A stretch of DNA of 64,000 bases from Meandrina meandrites (GCA_963693305.1 OY855906.1:16314661-16378660), one strand, 5' to 3'; shown: positions 12,690-26,137, counted from the first letter of the stretch. The notes: generated from the letters alone by a model not told the origin. Numbers and translations are program-made.

Positions 12690-13191
12690 TTAATACAAGC
12701 TTCTGAATCGAGCAAATTTTCATGTTTGAGTGATTAAATCTAAAGTTCAGAGAAGCGATGATGTGCAACGAAACAAACAATTCGTCTACTCCGCGCGTGC
12801 CACTTAATTGTTCATCATGATATTAGACCGTCAGTTTAATTAATCAACAAGGCACGAGCCGCCATAAACTATCGACGCACGAAAGACAAGATCTCCGAAC
12901 CGAAACGAGAATCAAGGTTTTCAGCTTGTTTGCGGCTCATTTAGAACACGGATGAAAATGGGCAAGGGTGCAAAGCTTTACACACAGTTTTTACTTAGCT
13001 GTGTCACAACTCCTGCGTAATGTAAATGTGTATTTACTCAACAAAAATTTTGGTACGACTACGCGCAAACTTGTTGCGCGTGGCTAAACTTGACAAAGTA
13101 AAACCAACTTCGCAAAACAATTTTTCCATCAGTATCGTCATGATCTTTGCAGTTTGTCTTTGGCCAATATACACCCACCGAGTATTTAATA

Positions 13192-13542
13192 TACAGCTAT
13201 TTCGAGAAAGGTTGTCGGAAAAAAGCACCAAAGTGCACGCGACAAGACTGAAATATTGATTGTGTATTCACTGAAATTTTGCATATTGGCCTAGAGGAAA
13301 TGTACAAGTTTGTATTTTTGTACGTGGAGAATTTGTTTTTCCTCTCAGCAGGCCTTTATCTGTAGCTTTACTTTTATTGTCGCATGTGAAAGAAAACAGG
13401 CAAATTCCCGTTTATTATGTGGTTTTATCTCATTACTATTCAGTACGTGCAGTAGCTCTCTACTTCTACCCATACTACCTTTCGGTCTTGTGGCGTGCAC
13501 TTTTGTGTTTTTTTTTTTCCGACAACCTTTCTCGGAATATCT
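13192..13542. mobile_element. Fold-back element with about 60-bp inverted ends
   Basis: The left arm contains GAGAAAGGTTGTCGGAAAAA with GTGCACGCGACAAGAC; the right arm is the reverse complement with a few changes and a longer T run. About 220 bp lie between. There is no coding content of note. Confidence 0.65.
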
Positions 13543-15401
13543 GTACGATTTAGTTATTAACCAGCTACATTAACACTCAGCTTAGAGTATTTAGGTCAAA
13601 CACGATAAAATAAATTAAAATAATAAAAAAGTAAAACTGGAGTAATAATAATAACAACCGACGTATGTAAAAAATATTGGTTTGCAAGTCAGTTAAGCAA
13701 ATTTATCAAGAGTGCATATAGTATGCTTAAAAATACAATATAAAATATATATAACAAGGCATATATACATGGCTTGGCTAAAATAAAAAAAAGATATGGA
13801 TTACCGGGCGCTAACAATTCTGCGTTCCCCTTTGCCCCTCAGTCCTTAAATTTTGTCTTGAGGAGAAAACTTGTTGTAATGGTTTGACTTGTTTCCCTTA
13901 CATTTGCCAACTGTACTGTTAAGGCTCAAATCGGGCCTGCTAACAGCTAATCAAATTTTAGAATTTTATTGTCCTTTTAAAAAGGTAAACCGCCTAAAAA
14001 AGTTAAGATGTGTGGTTTTTGTTCTGACTGTTTTATCACATCTGTAACGTGTCGTTTACGACTGAAGAAGAGCTCTGTTCTTAATATGCAAGCAATATAT
14101 TTTGTTTTCTTAATGAAAGCAATAAGATAAATAATTTCAAAACATATGGCAGCCAAAACTAAAAGCTGAAATAAAACATTGTCAATTCTGCTCTGTTTGA
14201 TTGGTTAGTTATAGTTTCAAATGCTAATTTGTACAAAGTTCCTTGAACATTACAGTGTTACCCCGGAGCTGGCACCGAATAAAAGGGTCCCTAACATAAT
14301 TATTAGACCTGATAACTTTCGTTTGGGGTATAGTAGACCAGAAAACGTCACACATATCATAACTGTTTCTAGCCAGCAACAGAGCCGCCATTTACTACAA
14401 GGAATCATAAAGGAACGGCAGATAATTATCAGTGTACTGGGTGAGTCAAATAACAACGTAGGTACTTATTGCCCTCAACTACTAATTGTACGGACTGATA
14501 TCGCCCGCAAACATTGATATCACTTTTCTCTTTTACATGAAATCCCGTTTATGAATTTCCCACGAAAGATTATCCTTATAACATCATAAAATTTTCAAAC
14601 AGACAGAAAACGAGAATAAAGGCAAAGTGCAGGCAGGGGATATAGCCAAATATTAATATCATACAGAAATTTATGTATATACCGAGCTAATATTGAAATA
14701 ACTGCATGTTAGTCACCATGTACCACGATAGTGCTGTAAAATATGTTCATCTTGGCGCTGAGTGGGTTGAATACTTCTGAAGGGATTGTTTGTCCCACTG
14801 TAAAGTGAGTTTTTCAGTCTGTTATCAGTTAAAAAAAGCACAAGAAAAAGGATTTAGCAACACCAAGCAAGGGATCGATGCTCTTACAAAATAACAAACT
14901 TCTATGTGCCTGTTTGAGAAGATCATGTCTTCTCGTTTGTGTTATCACCAATATATCGCTTGCAAACATTCTAATTTTACAAAATTCGAACAAGCTGAGG
15001 TCTGCATAAGGCAATTTACACGGTACGACTTTCCTGGATGCGACAAGCTGACGACAGGCCTGCGACATGACTTAGAACCATTTACATGCGTGCGTTTCTG
15101 TGGCGCGATTCCTTCTGTAGTCATGGCGTAAGCGTGTCGCATGCGATAATCGTAGACATTATCGTACCGTCTAATTCGCCCCTAAAACAGACGCTATGAA
15201 AATATGCAAACAGGCATTATTTACGCTGACAATATCTATACTTTACTCAGTTCAGGACGCAATGTATCCGCTGCGAGTAATAGAGAATCGCGATCACGAC
15301 GATGAAGAATACGTCGGTAAGTGAAATGCTCCTACCGAAAATGCACTTCAGCAATATGACACAAAATAGGAAGCATCGCGTCCGAGTGGTTTGTTAAGGT
15401 T
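13543..15401. other. No gene seen
   Basis: AT-rich DNA with short runs. A 98-codon frame at 14,221-14,517 lacks splice context and any family resemblance. I see nothing I can name. Confidence 0.5.
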
Positions 15402-16324
15402 GCGTTCGATTGGCCTTGTTCCTGAATAAGAATGTATCCCGGATTATTCCGAAAAGCCATTCCGATTATTCCGTTTCTGGAATAATACCCGCGATATAAC
15501 ACCAAGACAGCAATCAATTCCCAGACTTGTTTCTTCTTGTAATTGACGTTTTGAAACATTTCTTTCATTTCTTCGTGCAGTGGCTTATTCCGACTATTCT
15601 GCTGCTTGGAATACATTCCATGTATTCTGGATGCGGAATAGGCCGTTTGCATTATGACGTCAAACGCGCAAAGATTCCTGGTAGTTGTAGTAAAGTTCGC
15701 GCCAAATAACGACGAACAAATAATGCCGATTGTGTGTTATTTTGCTAAGGTCACGCCGAATTGGTTTAAAAAGTTCTAAAAATGCAAATCAATATAGGCT
15801 TTCATTGGAAAGCCACCTCAGTCTATGTTTTACCGCAGGATGAAACATTGCAGGCTGTTATTGTGGCTGTGGTTTCTACCTTGATGTTTCGCGCAATTTT
15901 TCTCACATTCAACGGACGCGCGCGCTTGTTAAATTTCTCCACCAAATGACGAATTCAGTTGCGCGATCAAAACCATTTCAACGTAATAAAAAGTACAAAA
16001 ATTATGCACAATTTTACAATTTGACAGGAGTAACGAAAGGAAATATTGCTCTACAATGAATCAATGTCAAAATCCTATCATATCTTGCCCAGTTACGCGC
16101 TCGTTCAAAAGTTATTTCCATATTTCGAAGTTACCGTACATCGCGTAATTAACGCGTGATAATTTCGTCATGCCATTTTCGTCGTTATTTGGCGCGAACT
16201 TTACTACAACTACCAGAAGTCTTTGCGCATTGACGTAATAATGCAAACGGCCTATAGCGAGTCAATCGAACGGACATTATTGGTTATTCCGTTTATTCTT
16301 ATTCTGGAATAAGGTCAATCGAAC
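15402..16324. mobile_element. Long-TIR fold-back element, about 0.92 kb
   Basis: The left side includes GTTCGATTGGCCTTGTTCC and GGTAGTTGTAGTAAAGTTCG; the right side carries the inverted counterparts (GAACTTTACTACAACTACC and AAGGTCAATCGAAC). The inverted ends are each about 300 bp with insertions, enclosing about 400 bp of unrelated DNA. It is non-autonomous by appearance. Confidence 0.7.
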
Positions 16325-16956
16325 ATTAGCATAGTTATATCTCCTTAATTTTGGCGCGAAATTTTAGCGCTAATTTATAATTTCACATGTGAAATTACAA
16401 AATTGCCATGGCAACGTTTCCCATGTCTCAGTGCCAAGATGGGGCACTCGTCACTATTTGCATTCATCAAACGTATGCAAATATGGACACGCTCCTCTAT
16501 ATTCTGGGCAGTTCACTTGTTCCCAGAGAAACCAGAATTCATATAACGCTTACTTCTGCAATACGGACACTTCCAAAATAGACCATAATACGGACAGTCA
16601 GCCCTGTCAATAACAGTTATGATCTGCTGACAGTGCAGACGCCCGGCGTTTAGTTTCAGAGAGGGGTGGGGAGTGTGTAAACAGATCAATAACAAGCCAC
16701 TCATCAACTTATGTCCAGAAATGTACGTAAGTATTGTTTACAGAGTACTTCATGTCCTACTGGGCTTTTAGACATTTTCATATACTTCATATTTTATATA
16801 ATTTTGTGTGTTTCGGTGGGATTTCATTAATGAGGACACTTTGTGATGCCTATTATGAGGAACATGAATCTCATTACCGTGCATTTCTGGACATATCTGC
16901 ACTAATTTGCATTTAATGTTTTGTTTTGTTCGTTTGTCGTTTTTTTTTTAATGCAG

Positions 16957-19900
16957 ATCCAAACTGCCCGACTTGGTTGAAACAAATAACTCGAACCAAG
17001 TCTTACCTCACACTGTTATCAGAGAGTACCCTGAGAAGAACTTTATCCACTATGGACCTGACACTCTTGGGGGTGGGCACAGCAATTGGCATTGGTATAT
17101 ACGTCATGACTGCAAAGCTATCACGTGACACCACAGGCCCTGCAGTCATTCTTTCCATCGTGTTGGCATCCGTGTCTGTGATGCTGTCCGGGATTTGCTA
17201 CGCGGAGTTTAGCTCACGTGTTCCAAAGTGTGGCTCAGCGTATGTCTACTGTTATGCAGCTCTTGGTGAGATATGGGCTTTCGTCGTGGGCTGGACGTTA
17301 ATTGTCGAATACTTTATCGCAATGGCCGTCTTGGCGCGAACTTGCAGTGAGTACATTGACTTCATATCTGGAGGCAAGATTTACACCTTGTTCAAAGAGA
17401 AAGTAATAACATGGAATGATCCTTTCCTAGCACCATTTCCAGATTTCCTGGCCTTGGGTTTAGCAATAGCAGTGGTTGTTATGGTTGCTGTGGGGATGCG
17501 GTGGGCTATGATCTTCAACCGAGCTATGTTTGTGTTCACTATCATCGCTCTTATCTCGCTTTTCGTGATAAGCTTGTTTCTCGTCAGACCAGAAAACTGG
17601 GCACGTAATTTTGCACCGTACGGTGTCAAAGGCGTTTTGAGAGCAGCAGCTGGTGGCTACTACACTTTCATTGGCCTGGATGTCATCACTGCTGTCAGCG
17701 GAGAGGCTACACGCCCGCAGTCCTCCGTCCCATTGTCAATTATCATGACTGTTACTATAGTAACAGTGATATATTGTGGACTTGCAACTGTATTCACCCT
17801 GATAGTACCATACGATCAACTGAGTGACCTGGCACCTCTTGCAAAGATCTTCCAAGATATTCCTGGAGCCGAGTACGTAGCAGCCATTGGAGCTGTTTCA
17901 GCCACTCTAAGTTCTTTGCTTTCTTGTTCGCTCGCTGGACCCCGTGTTTTGTTTAACATGGCTAATGATGGCCTTTTGTTCGCGTGTTTTGGTTGTGTCA
18001 GTGAATCGTCCCGTGCTATCGAGATTATGACTTTAATTGGGGGTTTCCTGAGTGGATGTCTGGCAGCTCTATTTGCGACGGAACATTTGGTTTGTAGTTG
18101 TTATTCCTGTAGTTTTGAATTTTTGTCTCAATTTGATGGACAGAGTTAAGGTGGTGGCAAACGAGGGCACATTGTGGCGAACGCGATGTTGTTCATGTCG
18201 TTTTCTTGGGCGAGCAAACGGGGAAACATTTGTTGCTGACACAAAATGTTTCTCAAAGAAATCGAAAACATTTTTTGTGTCTAGGACACAAATTTTGTGT
18301 GCGCAACAAATGTTACGGGCGTGCAAACAGGGGAGCATTTATGTCCGCAACATTGTGTCCTCGTTTGCCACAACCTTTAGCATGAACAGGCTATTGATAT
18401 TTTTGACTGACTGACTGACCGACCGACCGACCGACCGACCGACCGACCGACCGACCGATTGGTTGGTTAGTCGGTTGGCTGTTTAAATGATTGATTTTGT
18501 ATTCGCTTTCTTCAGATTGAGCTCCTCTCTATTGGCCCGCTCTTCGCTTACACCATGGTCGCCGTGGCGGTCCTGTTAACACGCTATCAGCCAGGCGTAG
18601 AAGATATAGTGTACGGTAAAGCAGCTAAACGTGAACGAACAAACCAGTGGCTCCAGTATATCTCCATAGAACCAGAAACGTACCCATATGCCTTCGGAGA
18701 TATTCCATACCTACAGAAACATAAATTTGACGGAAAGAAAACAAGCATACGAAAAGATCCCAGTAAAATATCTGGCTATAACGCCAGCTTTGCTGTGTTT
18801 TTCATGGTAATTAGCCTTTCATGCGTCGCCGTTATTCTCACCACTGTAGTAAATGATATCCTGAATGATGACGGGTGGGCATTCCTGTCGGGTGGTATAA
18901 GTTGCCTTTTTGCATTGGCTTCTGTCGTGTTTCTAACGAGACAACCGAGGAACTATCCTGAGTTTTCTATCACGGTTCCATGTTTTCCCTGGCTTCCAAT
19001 TGTCACCATCTTTGTTAATATTTGGTTGATTACTGAGTTGAATTACTGGACATTTGTACGATTTGGTGCGTGGCTTGTTCCAGGTAAGGCATTGCAGAAA
19101 ATATTTCTGTATTTAATAATGTTGCTAGAACAATAAATATATTTCTATGTGAGCATCTGAGCATCGGCATTAAGCACCCTCTCGACTTGCGATCCTTTCT
19201 GTTATGCATTCATGCCCCCAGAGTTCGGTTTAGGCTATTTTTGCCTCACCCACCTCCCGCCATGCGATCAGCGACGGAAATGTTGCACTTCTTCGCACGC
19301 GCGGAATTTATTTTTTCTATGTCCGTCTTAGCATCTCCGCGGGTGCCATAGAGGTGCAACATAACACTGGAAATTCTTCTACTTTCTTGCAGCCGTTTCA
19401 GTATATATAACCTTAGCCCAGGTCACAGCGGGAGGGGTACTTTACAGATTCTTGTGTAGAGAGGGTGGCGCTCGGTCGTTCAAAGCCTGACCCTGTTTAA
19501 GACACAATTCCCTTATTTTCTACTCTATTTGTCTCTCCCATTGTTTTCTTGTTTCAGTTGTGGCTCTGATTAAGACATCCTCGGAGACCCAGGGGCAGTT
19601 AGTCGGGGCGAAACGAAGTAAACCGGGCAGAAATCGTAGCGCAAAAGTTTTCTATAAAAGTAAAAGAGCCCCTGGGAAACGAGTCTCTCCAGACCATTTC
19701 CAAGCCTTTGTGCGAATGCTGGCTCCTGATTGAGCAAAATAAATCCTTTGTATTATTTTGCCCAATCGGCGAACAGTAACTTCAGAGTCACTTTCGTGTG
19801 TTCTTACACGACATTTTATTTCAATTTGCATTAGAGAACCACAAAAAAGTCGGGGAATCATTTCGGATGTCAGAAAGAAATATACTTCAAGATCTACCCG

Positions 19901-21533
19901 GATATTTTCACTTGGACTGATCAGAGAAATCGAAAATAGTGGCTTCTTTACCTGTATGCGACGCATTGGCGGCAGTTCGGCACACTCGTCTTATGTCGTC
20001 TGGCATGTGCGGTAAAACAATGTACGCAGCGCGGAAAAATTGCAGTCGGCCGAAAAATATTGAGATAAAGTCAGAAAAAGGTAAAATTAAATGTACAAGC
20101 CAGTACTTTCAATCCTTCAGAAAATTAAGACCTAGAAGCTTAAATCAATCATTTCATTTATTTTTTTATATTTTTTTTTTTCATTTTCGGATATTTCGGC
20201 CAACTGGAATATTTCCGTGCTGCAAAGAAATGCACGCACGCAAAGAAATGCACAGACGAGTATGCCGAACCGCCCCCAATGCATTGCACAGGTAAACAAC
20301 ACGCAATTTATATTTACGATACCTCTGATCGGTCCAAACAAAAATTACCGGTGGATGTTGAGATACCTTTCTTTCTGACATCCGAAATGACTTTCGGCTA
20401 TCTAATGTTAATTACAATAAAATATGGTCGATACAATACTCGCCGTGTAAGAACACACGAAAGTGACTCTGAAGTTACTGTTCGCCGATTGGGCAAAATA
20501 ATTCAAAGGATTTAGCTTGCTCAATCAGGAGCCAGCATTTGCACAAAGGCTTGGAAATGGTCTGGAGAGACTCGTTTCCCAGGGGCTCTTTTACTTTTAT
20601 AGAAAACTTTTGCGCTACGATTTCTGCCCGGTTTACTTCGTTTCGCCCCGACTAACTGCCCCTGGGTCTCCGAGGATGTGATTAAGACGGTTGCGCACTA
20701 TCCTACTCACATTAATTGTTGTAGCTTGAATTTGCTTCGCGTTAATGTCTAAGTCAATGCCAACAAGAAATGCGGCCTTTTGGATCAGCGTAAAAAAATC
20801 AACATATGCGTATATCCTGTTTAAGGTCATTGCCCTGTATTGCATTGCGCATGTGATCTATCAATTTTTTTCACGTACAAATCAAATTCTTTCTATGAAA
20901 TGAATACAGATCAATTTCTATGTTTGAAAAAAAGATTATTACCAGAAACGTGTACTTTGCCAGTACTCGCAATGGAATTATTAAGGAATTATGTGGTATA
21001 TACAAGGTCTCCCTGCTCCTAAACGAATGTGGTGATCCCCCTTTTTTATTTCAAAGGTAACCAACCAGTGGGCAAAGTTTGGTTGAAAATCTATGTTCAG
21101 TTCTATTTCGGGGGAATGACCTTAAGATATCAGAGCACCTTTCGTTTTTAACAAACTCCATAAATATACTCCTTCTAAGACTGCAAGCAATAAAACCATA
21201 CCGCCTGTTCAACAGAAAGCCCTGAAAGCCATACCCTAGCCAGCGGTGCATCCTTGTTAAACCCAAATATGAGAGCAAACTCCTCCGGGGCAAAAGTGCC
21301 CTGGGTTTCGTCGACACGGCAACAAACTTAATTCTTTTTATCGTTTTTTTGTAGGATTGTTGATCTACGCTTTCTATGGATACAGGCGAAGCAACGAAGC
21401 ACTTAAACCAAAACAGTCATCAGAATATGACTTTATAATGTACGAGAATCGGCCTGACGCGGATGCGCGCTTTAAACACATACAACCTAACCCACAGCAT
21501 TACCAGGATATTTTTGAAGAAAATGAATTTTGA
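16957..21533 (+). CDS. Cationic amino acid transporter (SLC7A, CAT family), copy A; 5' exon not found
   Basis: This multi-pass plasma-membrane transporter is predicted to carry cationic amino acids, as known for CAT proteins. Exons read by me: 16,957-18,089, 18,516-19,083 and 21,355-21,533 (stop TGA), all with AG/GT borders. The 16,957 exon begins mid-codon, so an upstream exon with the start codon is missing from this model. About 625 residues are visible, close to the usual 620-650. Motifs include TMDLTLLGVGTAIGIGIYV (TM1), SRDTTGPAVILS, EFSSRVPKCGSAYVYCYAALGE, GLDVITAVSGEATRPQ and, near the C terminus, the CAT-type YGYRRSNEALKP. Introns sit at the same codons and phases as in copies B and B'. 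Protein identity to B is only moderate, so this is an older paralogue. The reading frame is intact. The introns hold several transposons. The transported substrate is inferred from family. Confidence 0.9.
18147..18379. mobile_element. Fold-back MITE in intron of SLC7 copy A
   Basis: The ends AAGGTGGTGGCAAACGAGG and CTCGTTTGCCACAACCTTT are inverted copies, and internal ACAAATTTTGTGT-like segments also pair. It lies wholly within the intron that follows the exon ending at 18,089. Confidence 0.75.
18405..18478. repeat. (GACT)n/(GACC)n microsatellite
   Basis: Tetranucleotide units GACT, then GACC, then degenerate GGTTG repeats, directly upstream of the 18,516 exon acceptor region. Confidence 0.95.
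19577..20678. mobile_element. Long-TIR transposon (Mutator-like by structure) in SLC7 copy A intron
   Basis: Terminal inverted repeats of about 430 bp start ATCCTCGGAGACCCAGGGGC on the left and end with its complement on the right. The element is flanked by the direct repeat TGATTAAGAC at 19,567-19,576 and 20,679-20,688, a target-site duplication of about 10 bp. Long inverted ends with a 9-10 bp duplication fit Mutator-like elements. The short interior (about 210 bp) codes for nothing obvious. It sits in the last intron. Confidence 0.75.
20825..21121 (+). mobile_element. TTAA MITE (GGTCATTCC family), shortened copy
   Basis: This is flanked by TTAA at 20,821-20,824 and 21,122-21,125, with ends GGTCATTGCC and GGGGAATGACC. 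It matches the 442-bp copies at 34,131-34,572 and 46,252-46,692 but lacks an internal block. TTAA duplication fits piggyBac or Kolobok-like movement. Confidence 0.75.
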
Positions 21534-23840
21534 AACGGCGTTTATTACGCTGGCAAGGTCATTTTCATTGCTTGTAACCATTATATCAGTGTTGCTGTCA
21601 AAGTGAATTAGGCTTATGTATAATGGGGCCAACACGGAGAAATTGCAGGAAGCAAAGCTTTGTACCACAAAGGGTAAAATTTACACCAGGGAATTCAGTG
21701 CCGGGATATTTTTGCTCAAGAACAAAACACTTGCCTGGCTACACCTGGTAAGGGTATGTGTGCCACTAAAACGATGTGAACATCTTTTTTCCTAAAGAAT
21801 CGGCTGCTGGCGAGCCGTCAAAAATGGTTAAGTGCTAATACAGAATTTTGGAATCGCTTGACAACCTCATGTGACAAAATAGTTTACTCAGTGTACCGCA
21901 GATCCATGTGTTTGAGTCGCCTTAAAGAAAACACTTTCGGTTTTGTTAGCTAGAGGAAAGGGATTGTCATGTCGTTGGTGTAAAATCTTAAGTTCACAAA
22001 AAGGTTTTTTTCTCGCCAGGTCTCCGCGATTTCGTTTTGTATAATCTTACATTTGAAATTTCAAATATTGACATTCATAGTCATTCAGTGAGTTAGTCTG
22101 TCAGTCAGTCAGTCAGTCAGTCAGTACAACTGTCAGTCATTCATTATGTCAGTCAGACCGCCTGTTCAATCATCAATCATTTACTTCACTGTACGTCTAA
22201 CATTGCAGTAACTATGGGTGAATTGTGACAATGAAGGTTTTACATTTACAGAGAGATTTAAGACAATAGTAATAAATGCCAGTGCTAAGACAAAAAAAAC
22301 AACAATACATATCGCTGAGTGAACCAACGTGTTATGAGGGCAAAAATTTGTGATTATTTTCTCTTTATGCAAGGAATAGACATACAGGTTACTACCAAAC
22401 CTTATTAAAACGATATCAGAACTATATCTATGGTTAAATGGTTATACCTAAGGTTATCTATGTTTTGTTTTTTTTACTACAGGTAACCATGTTTTATCAC
22501 ACCGCGGTCTAACATCTGCCACTATAACATTTTAGCATAACCCAGTGACTGTCTGTTAGGCAAACACGTAATCTGATTGGCTACTCAAGCGTGGTCTAAT
22601 TTTCAATAGACTTTCCTGGGAGCGCGCTCAAGTGAAATCGCCGAAATCACAAACAAAAACTATAAATAAGCCATTTTTTTTAATAGATCGGTCTCTAGGT
22701 TATGCTAAAACTATTAGACGGCTTGCTTTCGGCTTCTCTCCTCGCCAACTATCAACTATCTCTCCCGGCTGTAAAAAAAAAAATAATAATAATAATATTG
22801 AAACTCCGACAATTTCTATAATAGTTACAAAGCGTCAAACATTGCCCAAGTAAAAATCGATCAACACTACATATTTATGAGGAATGTCGCCATGTAATTT
22901 TGCCAAAAGGCTTTAGAAGCTGTGGGTGGTTCTATCGACGAAGAGAGGGATTCAACGCTGAAGGCCAAGACATTTCAGTGTAATTTTGCTACAACTTTAA
23001 AGTGAAAACAAAGCAAAGCTAACAAGCACGAGTTTAATTTGATTGTATGGCCGTTCAAGGCCCGATTGGTTATTGCGGGTGCTGGGAACCATTTTGCTGG
23101 TTGGGAAGTTTCAATAAGCCAAATTCGATGTATCCGCGAATTTCTAACTTGGCCTCGAGGCTTAGGAGAGTAAAACAGAAAGTTGAGCCATCAAGGTTGA
23201 GAGAAGATTAAAAGATATTCCTTTTGTTTTATTCCCCTGAAAGCCTTGGAACCAAGATAAAATTTTAATATATCGAAATTGGTATATTATTCTAACATGC
23301 CTAACCTCTCCTCCACAGAGACACCTCATAGGGTTATTCAGTGTAACAAGAATCCGCTGAATAAAGTGATTGTAGGTGTAGCAGGTACCAGTAGAAGATA
23401 ACTACTCCGACTACGTATACGATCTTGAATATGATGGTTTATTCGGTGGGATAGCTCCTCCGAAAAGTGATTGTTCAACTACAGAACACAGATTCACTCT
23501 CACGCGATTAACAACATTCGTGACCTAAATACTGATTGAAACATAAGACGCTAGGGTAAACTCACGCGAGTACATAAACGTGCTGACAGATATAAAAAGC
23601 TTACATACGATACTAATCTTGTAACGCAAGGTAAGGTAACGTGTTCTCCTGCATAGGCGCAAGAAAACAAAGAGAAAGGCGGCGCCATATGGATCTCTCG
23701 TCTTTTGCGCCTGCACTCACCTCACGTCACCCAGCGGATTTTAAGTTGAACGCCCAACGAAACCTCAGTCTGCGGAGGAAAACGTATCGTAACCGTAATG
23801 TAAGGAATAGCTGACGAGAGTTCAAACTCTTCACTCTTGT
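21534..23840. other. No gene seen downstream of SLC7 copy A
   Basis: Likely the 3' UTR of copy A, then AT-rich DNA. A (TCAG)n microsatellite lies at about 22,098-22,126. Nothing else can be supported. Confidence 0.5.
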
Positions 23841-23854
23841 GTGACCTCAATATC

Positions 23855-23855
<1 letters not shown>

Positions 23856-23901
<46 letters not shown>

Positions 23902-26137
23902 AATAAGGTGACACTTAAAACACTTACAATACTATTGCGAAATACCATGCAAAACTTAAAATTACAGTGTTCGGATTACATTTTCAAAAACTTGCGCATA
24001 GTAGTTACAATACGATACAAAACACTACACTAACAAACAACAACAACAACAAAAAACAAGTAATAGTAAATAGATAACTCAATAAATACAGGATTTGGAT
24101 TAAAAAGTGTCTGATCAGCGCTTTTTAGTACATCACTAAAGAGGTGAATTGTTTACTTAGAAATCACAATTAACGAGTAAAAACACAAAACAAAACGGAT
24201 AAGAATTAAACTAAAGAATTTTACCCCATACAGACAAAAACTGATGCAGTTTATTTTTAGCTATGAAGCTTTGTTTTAGTATTTCCAGCCTGTTCTGGAG
24301 GCGGAGAAGAGAGCTATCAAAACATAAGTTTCCGTTACATGAGCTTGTGGAAAAGATGTGGTATTTGGCGATAAGGAGAGTGACATTAAGTGCCTGCTTG
24401 TTTTGTATGTTGTTGTGCCATCCGTAAAGGACGGTGCATTCTGTTAAAGGAATGACTTGCTTAAATTTTAGATACCACCAGCTGGTGAATTTTTCCCAGA
24501 AGGCTTTAGATTCAGGACAGTGGAAGAGCAAATGGATTATTGTCTGCTTTTCGGAGTTGCAAAAAGTGCATGCAGCACTTTCAGTAATTCCAGCTCGGAA
24601 GAGGCTTGATTTAGTTTGTAAAATATGGTGGATAATATTATACTGAAAGGCAATTAGTTTGGAATCTTTGGTTATCGTGAACGGTAAAGTATACACTTTG
24701 TGTATATTTTCTATGGTGAAACCGTAACTTAAAATTCTATTTTCTGATGTTGGTGGACTCACTTGGTTGCTTAGAAGAGTAGAGTAGGCGGTTCGGGTTG
24801 ACGGATGGTCCTGGGAGGGAAGTGGGGTTGGGTTAATAGTTTGGGGTGAGTTGAGTTGATTCCTTAATAGCTTCTTCCATTTTGTTGGAATGGCCGTAAT
24901 GATGCCGTAGTACAGTGTGAAAGGAATGTTAATATTGAATTTGCGTGTAATTTCGTCCAGTGAGAGAAAAGTGTGATTATCTTTAAGAAGGTGTTTAACT
25001 CGAAAGATCTGAGCTTGGAACATGGTTTTATAGAATATCGGTTGACCGTTAACTAGGATACAGCTATTATTCCAGATGATTTTGTTTTGGATGTGGCAGT
25101 CGTCAGAAAACTTGTCGGTGTAATATTCTTGCCAATATTTGCGAAGGGTGTGGTAAAATGGTGGAAGGTTATTTAGGCGTAGGTACTTGATGTCATATTG
25201 GAATTCTGTTAGAAAGGAAAGACCACCATAATGCGCAGTTGCGAATTCTGGGATTATTTTCCAGGCTGCGTTGGTGTTTTCAGTGATTCGCTTAATCCAA
25301 GCAATTTTGAGTGCTTTGTTCATAATATCAAAATCCATCATCTTTAGACCTCCTTGATTTTTGCCACTTATAATGGTCTTTCTTTTTATTTTTGCTGGTT
25401 TACCTTCCCAAATGAAATTGAACGTTAGTTTGTTAATTTCTTTCACATAGGGCTCAGGAATTTCTAGTACAGAGGTGTTGTAAATCAGCTTCGACAAACC
25501 TAGAGTCTTAACTATTTTTATTCTACCATGTAAAGTAAGTTTTCTTCTTTTCCAACCATTTAGCGTTTTTCCTAATTTACGAATTTTCTCTCCGAAGTTC
25601 AGGTTATTTGCTTCATCTGAATTGTAAGAAAAGAAGACGCCGAGAGCTCTGATCGGTTCTTGTGGCCATCTAAAGTTGTATGGTTTATCTGTTTTGTTTT
25701 TCCAGGCGCCTAGCCACATTGCCTCTGTTTTGTTTGTGTTGATTTCTAGGCCCGAGGTATGTTTGAATTCAGATAGGAGTTTTAATAGATTGGTCACTGA
25801 GACTTGATCGCTTACAAACACTGTGGTGTCATCTGCGAATTGCGTGAGTTTTATTTCTTTTTTGCCGATGTTAATACCTTTGATGGAATCGTTATTTTTC
25901 AAGGCTCTAGCTAGAAGTTCGATGCCGATCACGAATAAGAGACCTGACAGTGGGCATCCTTGCCTGACGCCTCGATGCAATTGAAAAAAAAGGTGAAGCG
26001 TGGCCGTTGTTCAGGACACAGCTGGATACATTGTGATAAATAACTTCTATCCATCTTAGAATGTCCGGGCCGAAGTTAAAAATTTTAAGTGCGGATAGCA
26101 AGTAATTCCATTCAATTGTATCAAACGCTTTACGAAA
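23856..26137 (-). mobile_element. 5'-truncated LINE (L1/Tx1-like reverse transcriptase), 2.3 kb
   Basis: On the - strand the element opens inside the reverse transcriptase domain (FRKAFDTIEWNYLL) and ends in an AT-rich trinucleotide tail at 23,856-23,905. The same 15 bases, GTGACCTCAATATCT, occur at 23,841-23,855 and 26,138-26,152 and form the target-site duplication. Truncation at the 5' end, a simple-repeat tail and a 15-bp duplication are the signature of target-primed reverse transcription. The clade assignment rests on recalled motif patterns and needs a tree. Confidence 0.9.
24211..26134 (-). pseudogene. Reverse transcriptase C-terminal fragment of the LINE, frameshifted
   Basis: The frame shows RT blocks FRKAFDTIEWNYLL, WIEVIYHNVSSCVLNNG, HRGVRQGCPLSGLLF, the catalytic FADDTTVF and SGLEINTNKTEAMWLG. 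It continues to a zinc-binding-like tail with CTFCNSEKQTIIHLLFHCPE, as in the zf-RVT region, and stops at 24,211. At about 25,982-25,989 a run of eight T (- strand) shifts the frame by one between ASPFF and QLHRGVRQ, so the copy cannot make a continuous RT. The endonuclease and ORF1 are absent through 5' truncation. From 25,980 down, 589 codons remain open, so the insertion is probably fairly young. Confidence 0.85.

Noticed and set aside
14221..14517. 98-codon frame
   Set aside because: No family, no partner exons, ordinary for AT-rich DNA of this length.
17381..17629. Antisense frame across SLC7 copy A exon
   Set aside because: It is a shadow of the strongly supported transporter frame on the other strand.
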